Source: Gemmatimonadaceae bacterium (GTDB lineage: Bacteria > Gemmatimonadota > Gemmatimonadetes > Gemmatimonadales > Gemmatimonadaceae). Taken from it: a stretch of DNA of 64,000 bases. Of this stretch, positions 16,443 to 27,243 are shown piece by piece (positions within the stretch are counted from its first letter, which is position 1; every line of letters begins with the position of its first letter). The position numbers and the translations under genes were made by a program. The stretch lies in the NCBI GenBank assembly GCA_020851035.1, contig JADZDM010000012.1, positions 124,001 through 188,000 of the forward strand. Direction: 5' to 3'. The notes beneath the pieces are model-generated. The model did no database searches. It worked only from the letters and a program-made list of their open reading frames with translations, and had not been told where the DNA came from.

Positions 16443-17362
16443 CGGCACTGTCCGTCGCCTTCGCCGGCACGACCTTCCAGAATCCGGTGGTGCTGGCGTC
16501 GGGCACGGCGGCCTACGGACGCGAACTGCACGACATCGTGGATCTCGAGCGACTCGGCGGCCTCGTGACGAAGGCCGTCTCGCTCGCCCCGCGCCCGGGC
16601 GCGAAGGCACCGCGCGTCTCCGAGTTCCCCGGTGGCATGATCAACGCCATCGGCCTCGCGAACCCCGGCGTGGACGCCGTGCGTGACCACGAACTGCCGT
16701 GGCTGGCCGCGAACCTGTCCCGGGCGCGCGTACTGGTGAATGTGGTCGGCAACGCGGTCGAGGACTTTGCCGAGATCATCACGCGGCTCGAGGGATCGGC
16801 GGGGGTGTGCGGGTACGAGCTGAACGTGAGCTGCCCGAACGTCAAGGCCGGCGGCATGGAGTTCGGTGCCGACCGCGCGGTGCTCGCGGCACTCGTCGCA
16901 CGGGCACGCGCTGCCACCACGCGCGCACTCGTGATCAAGCTGTCGCCGACGCTGCCCGACCTCGTCGGCACGGCACAGGTGGCGGTCGACGCCGGCGCGG
17001 ACGCGCTGACCCTCACGAACACGCTGCCGGGCCTGGTCATCGACGTCGAGTCACGCCGGCCGCGCATCGGGTTCGGCAGCGGCGGGGTGAGCGGACCGCC
17101 GTTGCTGCCGGTCGGGGTGCTCGCCACCTGGCGGGTGTCGCGCGCCGTGTCGGTGCCGATCGTCGGCCTGGGCGGTGTGTCGCGGGCGGAGCATGCGTTG
17201 CAGTACATCATCGCTGGCGCCACGCTGGTGGGCGTCGGCACCGCCGGCATGGTGGATCCCCGGGCGCCGGAGCGCATCGTGACGGGACTGGAGGCGTGGT
17301 GTGCGCGGCACGGGGTGACGTCGGTGGCGTCGCTGCGCGGCACCCTGGAGTGGCCGTCGTGA
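16439..17362 (+). CDS. pyrD: Dihydroorotate dehydrogenase, class 1
   Basis: A 307-residue FMN enzyme that oxidises dihydroorotate to orotate in pyrimidine synthesis. NPVVLASGTAAYG and PGGMINAIGLANPG are typical. The catalytic base is Cys132 in LNVSCPNVK, which marks class 1 rather than the membrane class 2 enzymes (Ser). The C-terminal FMN segment contains VGLGGVSRAEHALQYI. Sequence style fits class 1B, which uses NAD through a PyrK partner; no pyrK is in the window. The start GTG overlaps the amidase stop, and pyrF overlaps its end the same way. Confidence 0.93.
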   Translation: MTALSVAFAGTTFQNPVVLASGTAAYGRELHDIVDLERLGGLVTKAVSLAPRPGAKAPRVSEFPGGMINAIGLANPGVDAVRDHELPWLAANLSRARVLVNVVGNAVEDFAEIITRLEGSAGVCGYELNVSCPNVKAGGMEFGADRAVLAALVARARAATTRALVIKLSPTLPDLVGTAQVAVDAGADALTLTNTLPGLVIDVESRRPRIGFGSGGVSGPPLLPVGVLATWRVSRAVSVPIVGLGGVSRAEHALQYIIAGATLVGVGTAGMVDPRAPERIVTGLEAWCARHGVTSVASLRGTLEWPS

Positions 17363-18066
17363 CGCGCGGGCAGCCGGCGCTGCTCCTGGCGCTCGACGTG
17401 CCGTCGTCCGCGGAGGCGCTGTCGCTGGTGGACCGGTTCGAGGGCCGGGCGGGGTTCGTGAAGGTGGGGCTCGAGCTCTTCACCGCCGCCGGTCCGTCGC
17501 TGGTGACCACGCTGCGTGCGCGTGGCATCGAGGTGTTCCTCGACCTCAAGCTGCACGACATCCCGAACACCGTCCGGCAGGCGGCGCGGCGGGCGGCGGC
17601 CCTGGACGTGCGGCTGCTGACCGTGCACGCGTCGGGGGGCGCGGCGATGGTGGCGGCGGCGGTGGACGGGGCGGGGGACTCGACGGGTATCCTCGGCGTG
17701 ACCGTGCTGACGAGCCTGTCGCCGTCCGAGGTGGCCGAGGCGTGGGGGCGCGGGCCCTGGCTGGACGTGGGGGACGAGGTGCTGCGGCTGGCGGGGCTCA
17801 CGGAGCGGGCCGGAGCGCACGGCGTCGTGTGCAGCGGGGCGGAGCTCGGCGCGGTGATGGAGCGCCACGGTGGTCGGCTGGCCGCGCTGGTGCCCGGCGT
17901 GCGGCCGGCTGGGGCCGCGGCGAACGATCAGGTGCGGGTCGTGACCCCTGAGGCGGCGGCGGCGCTCGGGGCGCGGTACCTGATCCTGGGCCGGGCGGTG
18001 ACGGCGGCACCCGATCCGGCGGCCGCCTGGGACGCGATCCAGGCGGCGGTGCGGGGGGTGGGCTGA
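17359..18066 (+). CDS. pyrF: Orotidine 5'-phosphate decarboxylase
   Basis: A 235-residue enzyme for the last step of UMP synthesis, decarboxylating OMP. The catalytic network D-x-K-x-x-D is present as LDLKLHDIPNTV (Asp62, Lys64, Asp67). LVPGVRPAG and YLILGRAVT supply phosphate and uracil contacts. The start GTG overlaps the pyrD stop (GTGA), so pyrD and pyrF are translationally coupled. Length and motifs match group I bacterial enzymes. It is followed by a promoter region for the ribosomal operon. Confidence 0.95.
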   Translation: MTRGQPALLLALDVPSSAEALSLVDRFEGRAGFVKVGLELFTAAGPSLVTTLRARGIEVFLDLKLHDIPNTVRQAARRAAALDVRLLTVHASGGAAMVAAAVDGAGDSTGILGVTVLTSLSPSEVAEAWGRGPWLDVGDEVLRLAGLTERAGAHGVVCSGAELGAVMERHGGRLAALVPGVRPAGAAANDQVRVVTPEAAAALGARYLILGRAVTAAPDPAAAWDAIQAAVRGVG

Positions 18067-18154
18067 GGGGGACGGGGTGGTTGGCGCGGCGAATCGTACA
18101 CGTCAGTCATTTTCCGGTGTCAAGAGGTTCCTGGAAGAAAGTCGGTTCCGGGCC

Positions 18155-18183
18155 TTGTATGCCGTCACCGGCCCGGCTAGCTT
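18155..18183 (+). promoter_or_regulatory. Candidate promoter of the rpmJ-rpmB operon
   Basis: TTGTAT (18155-18160), a 17-base spacer, then TAGCTT (18178-18183), 42 bases before the rpmJ start. It is one of the best matches to the TAnnTT pattern in the window. Confidence 0.6.
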
Positions 18184-18225
18184 GGGAGACTTGTCCCGAA
18201 GTCGTGTCCCCGACAGGAGTTTCCT

Positions 18226-18342
18226 GTGAAAGTCCGTTCGAGCGTGAAGCCGATCTGCGAGCACTGCAAGGTGGTCAAGCGTGACGGCGTCCTCCGCATC
18301 ATTTGCGGGCGCAATCCCAAGCACAAGCAGCGGCAGGGTTAA
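18226..18342 (+). CDS. rpmJ: Ribosomal protein bL36
   Basis: A 38-residue protein, [20 protein letters not shown] and onward, with the zinc ligands Cys-x2-Cys-x12-Cys-x4-His intact, so it is the zinc-binding form. The start is GTG at 18226 with AGGAG at 18215-18219, 6 bases upstream. It opens the alpha operon, and rpsM follows after 6 bases. The protein sits in the 50S subunit near the 23S rRNA elbow. It is too short to stand out in automatic calls but is certain by sequence. Confidence 0.97.
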   Translation: MKVRSSVKPICEHCKVVKRDGVLRIICGRNPKHKQRQG

Positions 18343-18348
18343 GGATTA

Positions 18349-18726
18349 ATGGCGCGTATTGCAGGCGTGGATCTTCCGCGCGAGAAGAAGGTGGAGATCG
18401 GGCTGACGTACATCTTCGGCATCGGTCGCAAGACGGCACGAGAGATCCTCTCCAAGACCGGCGTTGACGCCGCGTTGCGGGTGAAGGACCTGGTCGAGGC
18501 CGACGTCAACAAGCTCCGCCAGATCATCGAGCGGGACTATCGCGTCGAGGGTGCCCTGCGCACCGAGGTCGCGATGAACATCAAGCGCCTCATGGACATC
18601 GGGTCCTACCGGGGCACACGCCACCGTCGCGGACTGCCGGTCCGTGGCCAGCGTACGCACACCAACGCCCGCACGAAGAAGGGGCCGCGCCGCGCGATCG
18701 CCGGCAAGAAGAAGGTAACCAAGTAA
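18349..18726 (+). CDS. rpsM: Ribosomal protein uS13
   Basis: A 125-residue head protein of the 30S subunit contacting tRNA and the 50S subunit. It begins [20 protein letters not shown] and has the C-terminal signature [19 protein letters not shown]. The lysine-rich tail ([16 protein letters not shown]) reaches the P site. Length matches the family. rpsK starts 3 bases after its stop, so it is part of one operon. Confidence 0.98.
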   Translation: MARIAGVDLPREKKVEIGLTYIFGIGRKTAREILSKTGVDAALRVKDLVEADVNKLRQIIERDYRVEGALRTEVAMNIKRLMDIGSYRGTRHRRGLPVRGQRTHTNARTKKGPRRAIAGKKKVTK

Positions 18727-18729
18727 CCG

Positions 18730-19107
18730 ATGGCACCCGGAAAGAAGACCAAGAAAATCGTCGATGCGGAAGGCGTGGCGCACGTCAGCGCCACCTTCAA
18801 CAACACGACGATCACGATCACCGACGCGCGCGGCAACGCCGTGTCCTGGGGATCCGCCGGCAAGGCCGGCTTCAAGGGCTCCAAGAAGAGCACCCCGTTC
18901 GCTGCCACCGTCGCCGGTGAGCAGTGTGCGCGGGAAGCGCTCTCGATGGGGATGAAGCGGGTGCACGTGAAGGTGCAGGGCCCGGGTAGCGGCCGTGAGT
19001 CCGCGATCCAGGCGCTCGCCTCGACGGGCCTCGTCGTCAAGTCGATCAAGGACGTCACGCCGATTCCACATAACGGCTGCCGTCCTCCCAAGCGCCGGAG
19101 GGTCTGA
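18730..19107 (+). CDS. rpsK: Ribosomal protein uS11
   Basis: A 125-residue platform protein of the 30S subunit. Its motifs are [20 protein letters not shown] and, at the C-terminus, [20 protein letters not shown] (split here by the family's conserved Asn-Gly-Cys). It lies between rpsM and rpsD with spacings of 3 and 2 bases. No unusual features. Confidence 0.98.
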   Translation: MAPGKKTKKIVDAEGVAHVSATFNNTTITITDARGNAVSWGSAGKAGFKGSKKSTPFAATVAGEQCAREALSMGMKRVHVKVQGPGSGRESAIQALASTGLVVKSIKDVTPIPHNGCRPPKRRRV

Positions 19108-19109
19108 CC

Positions 19110-19745
19110 ATGGCGCGTTATACAGGTCCCAGCTGCCGGCAGTGCCGGCGTGAAGGCACGAAGCTGTTCCTCAAGGGCACCAAGTGCTTCACCGAGAAGT
19201 GCCCGGTGGAACGCCGCCCGTACGCCCCTGGCCAGCACGGCCAGAGCACGGGCCGGCGCAAGAAGGTCTCGGAATACGCCAAGCAGCTGCGTGAGAAGCA
19301 GAAGATCAAGCGCATCTACGGCATGAACGAGAAGCAGTTCCGCAACATGTTCGAGAAGGTCGCCAAGCAGCCCGGCATCACCGGTCACAACCTGCTGGCG
19401 TCCCTCGAGAGCCGCCTCGACAACATGGTGTACCGCCTGGGCTTCGCCGCCAGCCGGAAGGCCGCACGGCAGCTCGTGCGCCACCAGCATGTCGAGATCA
19501 ACGGCAAGCGGGTCGACATCCCGAGCTACTCGGTCCAGCCGGGCGAGGAGATCCGCGTGCGCCAGAAGTCGCGGGAGCTCGCCGTGGTGATGGAGTCGAT
19601 CGAGCAGGCCAAGCGGAACCCGTCGCTCTCGTGGCTGGCGGTGGACGCGGAGACCTTCAGCGGCCGCATGCTCGAGCGCCCGCAGCGCGCCAGCATCCCG
19701 CTCGCCGCCCAGGAACAGCTGGTCGTCGAACTGTACTCGAAGTAA
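19110..19745 (+). CDS. rpsD: Ribosomal protein uS4, zinc-binding form
   Basis: A 211-residue 30S assembly protein binding 16S rRNA. The N-terminus has Cys9, Cys12, Cys26 and Cys31, the zinc-binding C+ form. The S4 RNA-binding domain follows (LESRLDNMVYRLGFAASRKA and VRHQHVEINGKRVDIPS). In E. coli, S4 represses the alpha operon by binding its mRNA. Here an unusual 192-base structured gap separates rpsD from rpoA and could be a regulatory site. That link is inference. Confidence 0.97.
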   Translation: MARYTGPSCRQCRREGTKLFLKGTKCFTEKCPVERRPYAPGQHGQSTGRRKKVSEYAKQLREKQKIKRIYGMNEKQFRNMFEKVAKQPGITGHNLLASLESRLDNMVYRLGFAASRKAARQLVRHQHVEINGKRVDIPSYSVQPGEEIRVRQKSRELAVVMESIEQAKRNPSLSWLAVDAETFSGRMLERPQRASIPLAAQEQLVVELYSK

Positions 19746-19937
19746 TCCCGGCCTTCCGCCGCGCCCTCACCGGCGCGGCGGGGTGCCGGTGCTGGACTGC
19801 CGGTCGCGTCTGCGCGGCCGGCACGACGTTCGGTCGGGACTCTCATTCCCATACGAGCGTGCCGCGCATGAGAGGCGAGGCACGGCGTTGCCGGCCACTT
19901 CGGCCCGGCAAGACCTCCAATCGCAATCCGCATCCCC
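19746..19937 (+). other. Structured gap/leader between rpsD and rpoA
   Basis: No gene fits in these 192 bases. A perfect 10-bp hairpin (CCGCCGCGCC with a 6-base loop) spans 19756-19781. A second one (TTGCCGG...CCGGCAA with two further inner G-C pairs) spans 19888-19911, 26 bases before the rpoA start. Neither ends in a clear U-run. The region may be a ribosomal-protein leader, an attenuator or a transcript-processing site; a weak internal promoter near 19829-19857 is also possible. Confidence 0.5.
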
Positions 19938-21008
19938 ATGGCAACCATCGATCTCCGCGGTCTTGTTCGCCCGCAGCTCGTCGAAGCGACGAAGCGCGAG
20001 GACAATCCGTTCATTGCGGAATTCCGCCTGCAGCCGCTCGAGCGGGGCTTCGGCCACACCCTCGGCAACGCGATGCGTCGCATGCTGCTGTCGTCCCTCC
20101 GGGGCGCCGCCGTGTGGGGCTTCCGGATCGATGGCGTGGTGCACGAGCACCAGACCATCCCGGGCGTCGTGGAGGACGTGCACCAGATCATCGGCAACCT
20201 GAAGTCGCTCGTCCTCACCCTGGACGATGACCTCGAGCAGGCCGTGCTCCGCGTGTCGCTGAAGTCCGCCGGCGCCTTCACGGCCGGCATGCTCCAGCTC
20301 CCCGCCGGCGTGCGCGTGGTGGACCCGAACCACCACATCTTCACCATGCAGGACGAGAAGGACATCGCCGTCGAGCTGTACGTGAACGTCGGCCGCGGCT
20401 ACGTCGACGCCGACCAGCACCCGGTCGAGCGCGGCATGCCGGTGGACCTCGTCCGCATCGATGCGATCTACAACCCGGTGCGCCGCGCCAACTTCACTGT
20501 CGCCGAGACCCGCGTCGGCCAGCGCACCGACTACGATCGCCTCACCCTCACGGTCGAGACCGACGGCACCATCGCGCCGGAAGAAGCCGTGAGCTATGCC
20601 GCCGCCCTGGCCCAGGCGCACTTCCAGTACTTCGCCAGCTTCGGCTCCAGCTCGGCCGGCAGCCTCAGCGCCGGCGATGCGGAAGGCAACGGCATCCTGC
20701 TCGCCGACCTCGCCGCCGCCATCGATGCCCTCGGCCTCTCGGTGCGCTCGGTGAACTCGCTCAAGAACAACAACGTCCGGACGCTGGGTGACCTCACCCG
20801 CCAGACGGAATCGCAGATCCTGCAGGTCAAGAACTTTGGAAAGAAGTCGCTCGAGGAAGTGGCAGCACTCCTCGAGAATCGCGGTTTGAACTTTGGGATG
20901 CGGTACGAGGAAGCGGGGGACTTCGCACGGGTGCTCGATTGGGGCACGCCGCCGTCGAAGGTCGCCGCCAACGCGCCGGACGATCCCGTCGAGTCCTCGC
21001 AGGAGTAA
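19938..21008 (+). CDS. rpoA: RNA polymerase alpha subunit
   Basis: A 356-residue alpha subunit that nucleates RNA polymerase assembly. The N-terminal domain has LERGFGHTLGNAMRRMLLSS and VEDVHQIIGNLKSL. The C-terminal domain (LSVRSVNSLKNNNVRTLGDL and FGKKSLEEVAALLENRG) keeps the Arg and Asn that contact UP-element DNA in E. coli. It is slightly longer than E. coli alpha (329). rplQ follows after 5 bases. The upstream gap is unusually long. Confidence 0.98.
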   Translation: MATIDLRGLVRPQLVEATKREDNPFIAEFRLQPLERGFGHTLGNAMRRMLLSSLRGAAVWGFRIDGVVHEHQTIPGVVEDVHQIIGNLKSLVLTLDDDLEQAVLRVSLKSAGAFTAGMLQLPAGVRVVDPNHHIFTMQDEKDIAVELYVNVGRGYVDADQHPVERGMPVDLVRIDAIYNPVRRANFTVAETRVGQRTDYDRLTLTVETDGTIAPEEAVSYAAALAQAHFQYFASFGSSSAGSLSAGDAEGNGILLADLAAAIDALGLSVRSVNSLKNNNVRTLGDLTRQTESQILQVKNFGKKSLEEVAALLENRGLNFGMRYEEAGDFARVLDWGTPPSKVAANAPDDPVESSQE

Positions 21009-21013
21009 TCCCA

Positions 21014-21370
21014 ATGCGCCATCGGAAGGCTGGTCGTCAACTCCGCCGCACGAGCGAGCAGCGCCTCGCCCTGCTGCGCAACCTCGCCACCTCGCTCATC
21101 GAGCAGGGGGCAATCGAAACCACCGAGGCCAAGGCCAAGGAGCTCCGTCCCTTCGTGGAGAAGCTCGTGACCAAGGCCAAGGCCGGCACGGTGCATGCGC
21201 GCCGCCTGGCGGGTCGCCACATCCACAAGCGTGGGGCGGCGGACAAGCTGTTCCAGGAGTGGGGGCCGAAGTTCGCCACCCGCGCCGGCGGCTACACCCG
21301 CATCCTCAAGACCGGTCATCGCCTCGGCGATGGTGCCGAAATGGCTCGCATCGAATTCGTGGAGAACTGA
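21014..21370 (+). CDS. rplQ: Ribosomal protein bL17
   Basis: A 118-residue 50S protein near the tunnel exit. It begins MRHRKAGRQLRRTSEQRLAL and contains TEAKAKELRPFVEKLVTKAK, both diagnostic. The ATG at 21014 lies 5 bases after rpoA, the standard order rpoA-rplQ. Codon use matches the rest of the operon. Confidence 0.97.
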   Translation: MRHRKAGRQLRRTSEQRLALLRNLATSLIEQGAIETTEAKAKELRPFVEKLVTKAKAGTVHARRLAGRHIHKRGAADKLFQEWGPKFATRAGGYTRILKTGHRLGDGAEMARIEFVEN

Positions 21371-21372
21371 CC

Positions 21373-21597
21373 ATGGCCATCAATCGCAGCCGCTGCTACG
21401 TCTGCAACAAGGGCGTCACCTTCGGCAACAACGTGTCGCACGCGAACAACCGCGTCCGCCGCACCTGGCGGCCGAACCTCCAGGTCATGCGCATCCTCGA
21501 CACCGATGGCAAGATCATCAAGGTCAAGGCCTGCACCTCCTGCATGTCGGCCGGCAAGATCCATCGCGCCCCGCGCGGCGTCCCGTCGGTCGCCTGA
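21373..21597 (+). CDS. rpmB: Ribosomal protein bL28, zinc-ribbon form
   Basis: A 74-residue 50S protein. It begins MAINRSRCYVCNKGVTFGNN and has the pairs CYVC and CTSC, so it is the zinc-ribbon form. The central VRRTWRPNLQ segment is typical. The ATG is 2 bases after rplQ. rpmB is usually found beside rpmG rather than at the end of the alpha operon, so the position is uncommon. A hairpin terminator follows. Confidence 0.95.
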   Translation: MAINRSRCYVCNKGVTFGNNVSHANNRVRRTWRPNLQVMRILDTDGKIIKVKACTSCMSAGKIHRAPRGVPSVA

Positions 21598-21633
21598 CCC
21601 GGCGACGTTGACGGCGTGCCATCAGTCGTGAGT

Positions 21634-21662
21634 GCGGGGGAGTCCTCTACGGGCTCCCCCGC
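21634..21662 (+). terminator. Terminator of the alpha operon
   Basis: GCGGGGGAG (21634-21642) pairs with CTCCCCCGC (21654-21662) across an 11-base loop, 37 bases after rpmB; a short pyrimidine stretch (CCTTTCC) follows. Confidence 0.7.
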
Positions 21663-21689
21663 GCTGCCTTTCCACCCCGCGGAGACCGC

Positions 21690-22673
21690 ATGGCGCGTGC
21701 ACTGATCACCGGCGTCACGGGACAGGACGGCGTGTTCCTCGCCGAACAGCTCCTGGCCCGCGGCGATGTCGTCACCGGCACCACCCGCGGCGACCCGCTC
21801 GATGCCTGCGCACGATTGTCCCCCGCCGCCGCCGGCGTGCACCTGCGCGAACTCGACCTCCGCGATGCCCGTGCCCTCGATGCGCTGATCGCCGAGGTCA
21901 TGCCCGACCGGATCTTCCACCTCGCCGCGCCGGCCCAGCCGAACCTCGCCTGGACCACACCCGCCGACGCCGCCGATGCGCTCTGTACCGTGCCGGCCCG
22001 CCTGCTGGAAGCGGTCGTCCGGCACGTGCCGAAGGCCCGCGTGGTGTTCGCCGGCTCCTGCCAGGTCTTCGGACCCGACAGCAACGCACCGCAGCACGAG
22101 GCCACGCCGTTCACGCCCCGCACCCCCTACGGCGCGGGAAAGGCGTATGGCACGATGCTCGTGCGCGCCTTCCGCGAGGGACGGGGCCTGCACGCCAGCA
22201 CCGCGATCCTCTTCAACCATGAAAGCGCGCGCCGCACGCCGGACTACGTCACGGCGCGGGTCTGCCGCGCCGTGGTCCGCATCGCCGCCGGTGACCGCAC
22301 GGCCTCACCACTGACCCTCGGCGCGCTGGACGTCGTGCGGGACTGGGGGCACGCGCGCGATCACATGGACGCGCTCGTCAGGATGGCGGATGCCGACAGT
22401 CCGGACGACTACGTCATCGGCACCGGCGTGGGACGCACCGTCGCCGACTTCTGTCGGCTGGCGTTCGAGCGCACTGGGCTCGACTGGTCGCAGCACGTCG
22501 TGCATGACGAGGCGCTCGTGCGCGCCGGTGACGTGCCCGTGCTGGTCGCCGACCCGCAACACGTGGCGCGACAGCTCGGCTGGCAGGCCACCACGCCGTT
22601 CGAGGCGCTGCTCGACGAGTTGCTGGACGCCGCGCGTGCGGCAATCGGTGTCGCCGCCGCTCGCAACGCCTGA
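21690..22673 (+). CDS. gmd: GDP-mannose 4,6-dehydratase-like sugar-nucleotide enzyme
   Basis: A 327-residue extended short-chain dehydrogenase. The NAD(P) loop reads TGVTGQDGVFLAEQLL, the GQDG form typical of GDP-mannose 4,6-dehydratase. The active site is YGAGKAYG (YxxxK) and LFNHESARR matches the Gmd NHES motif. Gmd makes GDP-4-keto-6-deoxymannose for fucose, rhamnose or perosamine synthesis. Nearby aminotransferase and sugar dehydrogenase genes also serve surface polysaccharides. It lies in its own unit between the ribosomal terminator and carB. The C-terminal half is more divergent, so a related dehydratase/reductase is possible. Confidence 0.8.
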   Translation: MARALITGVTGQDGVFLAEQLLARGDVVTGTTRGDPLDACARLSPAAAGVHLRELDLRDARALDALIAEVMPDRIFHLAAPAQPNLAWTTPADAADALCTVPARLLEAVVRHVPKARVVFAGSCQVFGPDSNAPQHEATPFTPRTPYGAGKAYGTMLVRAFREGRGLHASTAILFNHESARRTPDYVTARVCRAVVRIAAGDRTASPLTLGALDVVRDWGHARDHMDALVRMADADSPDDYVIGTGVGRTVADFCRLAFERTGLDWSQHVVHDEALVRAGDVPVLVADPQHVARQLGWQATTPFEALLDELLDAARAAIGVAAARNA

Positions 22674-22743
22674 CGGCGCCAGCGCGGGCCGCCGGCCACA
22701 TTCACGCGGCACCGGGTCGCCACAGCTTCGTCGGGGGCGAGGC

Positions 22744-22749
22744 TATATT
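22744..22749 (+). promoter_or_regulatory. Possible -10 element (TATATT) before carB
   Basis: TATATT followed by TG, 45 bases before the carB ATG, matches the TAnnTT pattern. The -35 region is poor (CACAGC at 17 bases). Confidence 0.4.
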
Positions 22750-22794
22750 TGATGGCTGATCCGCAGCCCATATCGTCCAGCCCGTCCCGCGTCC

Positions 22795-26046
<3,252 letters not shown>

Positions 26047-26072
26047 CCCGGCCGCCGATCCCAAACCACCCC

Positions 26073-27203
26073 GTGTCCGACATGGCTCACCCCCCCGTCC
26101 CGCTGCTCGACCTCAAGGCCCAGCACGCGACCATCAAGGCCGAGGTCGCCGCCCTCCTCGAGGAGGTCATCGAGGAGCAGTCGTTCATCCTCGGGCCGAT
26201 GGTGGGCCGGCTCGAGTGTGCCGTTGCAGGCGTCTCGAAGACACGGTATGCCGTGGGGTGCGCGAATGGCACCGACGCGATCCTGCTGGCACTCCGGGCG
26301 CTTGGGGTGGGGCGCGACGACGAGGTGGTGACGACGCCGTTCACCTTCTTCGCCACGGCCGGTGCGGTGCACAACGTCGGTGCGAAGGCGGTGTTCGCGG
26401 ACATCGACCCACTCACGTTCAACATCGATCCCGTCGCGGCCGGTGCCGCCGTCACGTCCCGCACGAAGGCGGTGATCCCGGTCGACCTCTTCGGGCAGAT
26501 GGCGGCCATCGAGCAGGTGCAGGCGGCGGTGGGCGCGCTGCCGCTGATCGAGGACGCCGCGCAGTCGATCGGTGCCGAGCGCGTGATCGACGGCCGCACC
26601 GTCATGGCCGGTGAGGCGTGTGCGGTGGGCACCTACAGCTTCTTCCCGTCCAAGAACCTCGGCGGGTACGGGGACGGCGGGATGATGGTCACGCAGGACG
26701 AGGCGCTCTACGACGCGCTGATGAAGCTGCGCGTGCACGGATCGCGGAAGACGTACTTCCACGAGACGGTCGGCTACAACAGCCGGCTCGACTCGCTGCA
26801 GGCGGCGGTGCTGCTGGCCAAGCTGCCGCACCTGGCGGCGTGGAGCGCGGCGCGTCGCGCCAACGCGGCGTACTACGACCAGGCGTTCGCCGATGTCGCG
26901 GACGTCGTGACGCCGTACATCGACCCGGCGAACACCTCGATCTACAACCAGTACACCCTGCGCGCACAGCGGCGCGACGCGCTGCAGGCGCACCTGAAGT
27001 CGCGGGGGATCGGCTGTGCGATCTACTACCCGCTGCCGCTGCACCTGCAGCCCTGCTTCGCCTACCTCGGCCATCGCGAGGGGGAGTTCCCGGAGTCGGA
27101 GCGCGCGGCGCAGGAAGCGCTGTCGCTGCCCGTGTTCCCGGAGCTCACCGCCGACCAGCGCGACGCCGTGGTCGACGGCGTGCGCGCGTTCTACGGGCGC
27201 TGA
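26073..27203 (+). CDS. DegT/DnrJ/EryC1 sugar aminotransferase (WbpE-like)
   Basis: A 376-residue PLP enzyme that transaminates a keto-sugar nucleotide. The PLP lysine is Lys194 in FFPSKNLGGYGDGG. EDAAQSIGA holds the Asp that pairs with the PLP nitrogen, and GCANGTDAILLALRALG the phosphate site. The start is GTG at 26073, with an ATG at 26082 also possible. A nucleotide-sugar 6-dehydrogenase follows 40 bases later. Together they resemble WbpE and WbpA, which act in UDP-GlcNAc3NAcA synthesis. The exact sugar is unknown. Confidence 0.85.
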   Translation: MSDMAHPPVPLLDLKAQHATIKAEVAALLEEVIEEQSFILGPMVGRLECAVAGVSKTRYAVGCANGTDAILLALRALGVGRDDEVVTTPFTFFATAGAVHNVGAKAVFADIDPLTFNIDPVAAGAAVTSRTKAVIPVDLFGQMAAIEQVQAAVGALPLIEDAAQSIGAERVIDGRTVMAGEACAVGTYSFFPSKNLGGYGDGGMMVTQDEALYDALMKLRVHGSRKTYFHETVGYNSRLDSLQAAVLLAKLPHLAAWSAARRANAAYYDQAFADVADVVTPYIDPANTSIYNQYTLRAQRRDALQAHLKSRGIGCAIYYPLPLHLQPCFAYLGHREGEFPESERAAQEALSLPVFPELTADQRDAVVDGVRAFYGR

Positions 27204-27243
27204 GCACCTTCTTCCCGCATCATTCACCACCTCGAATCGATAC

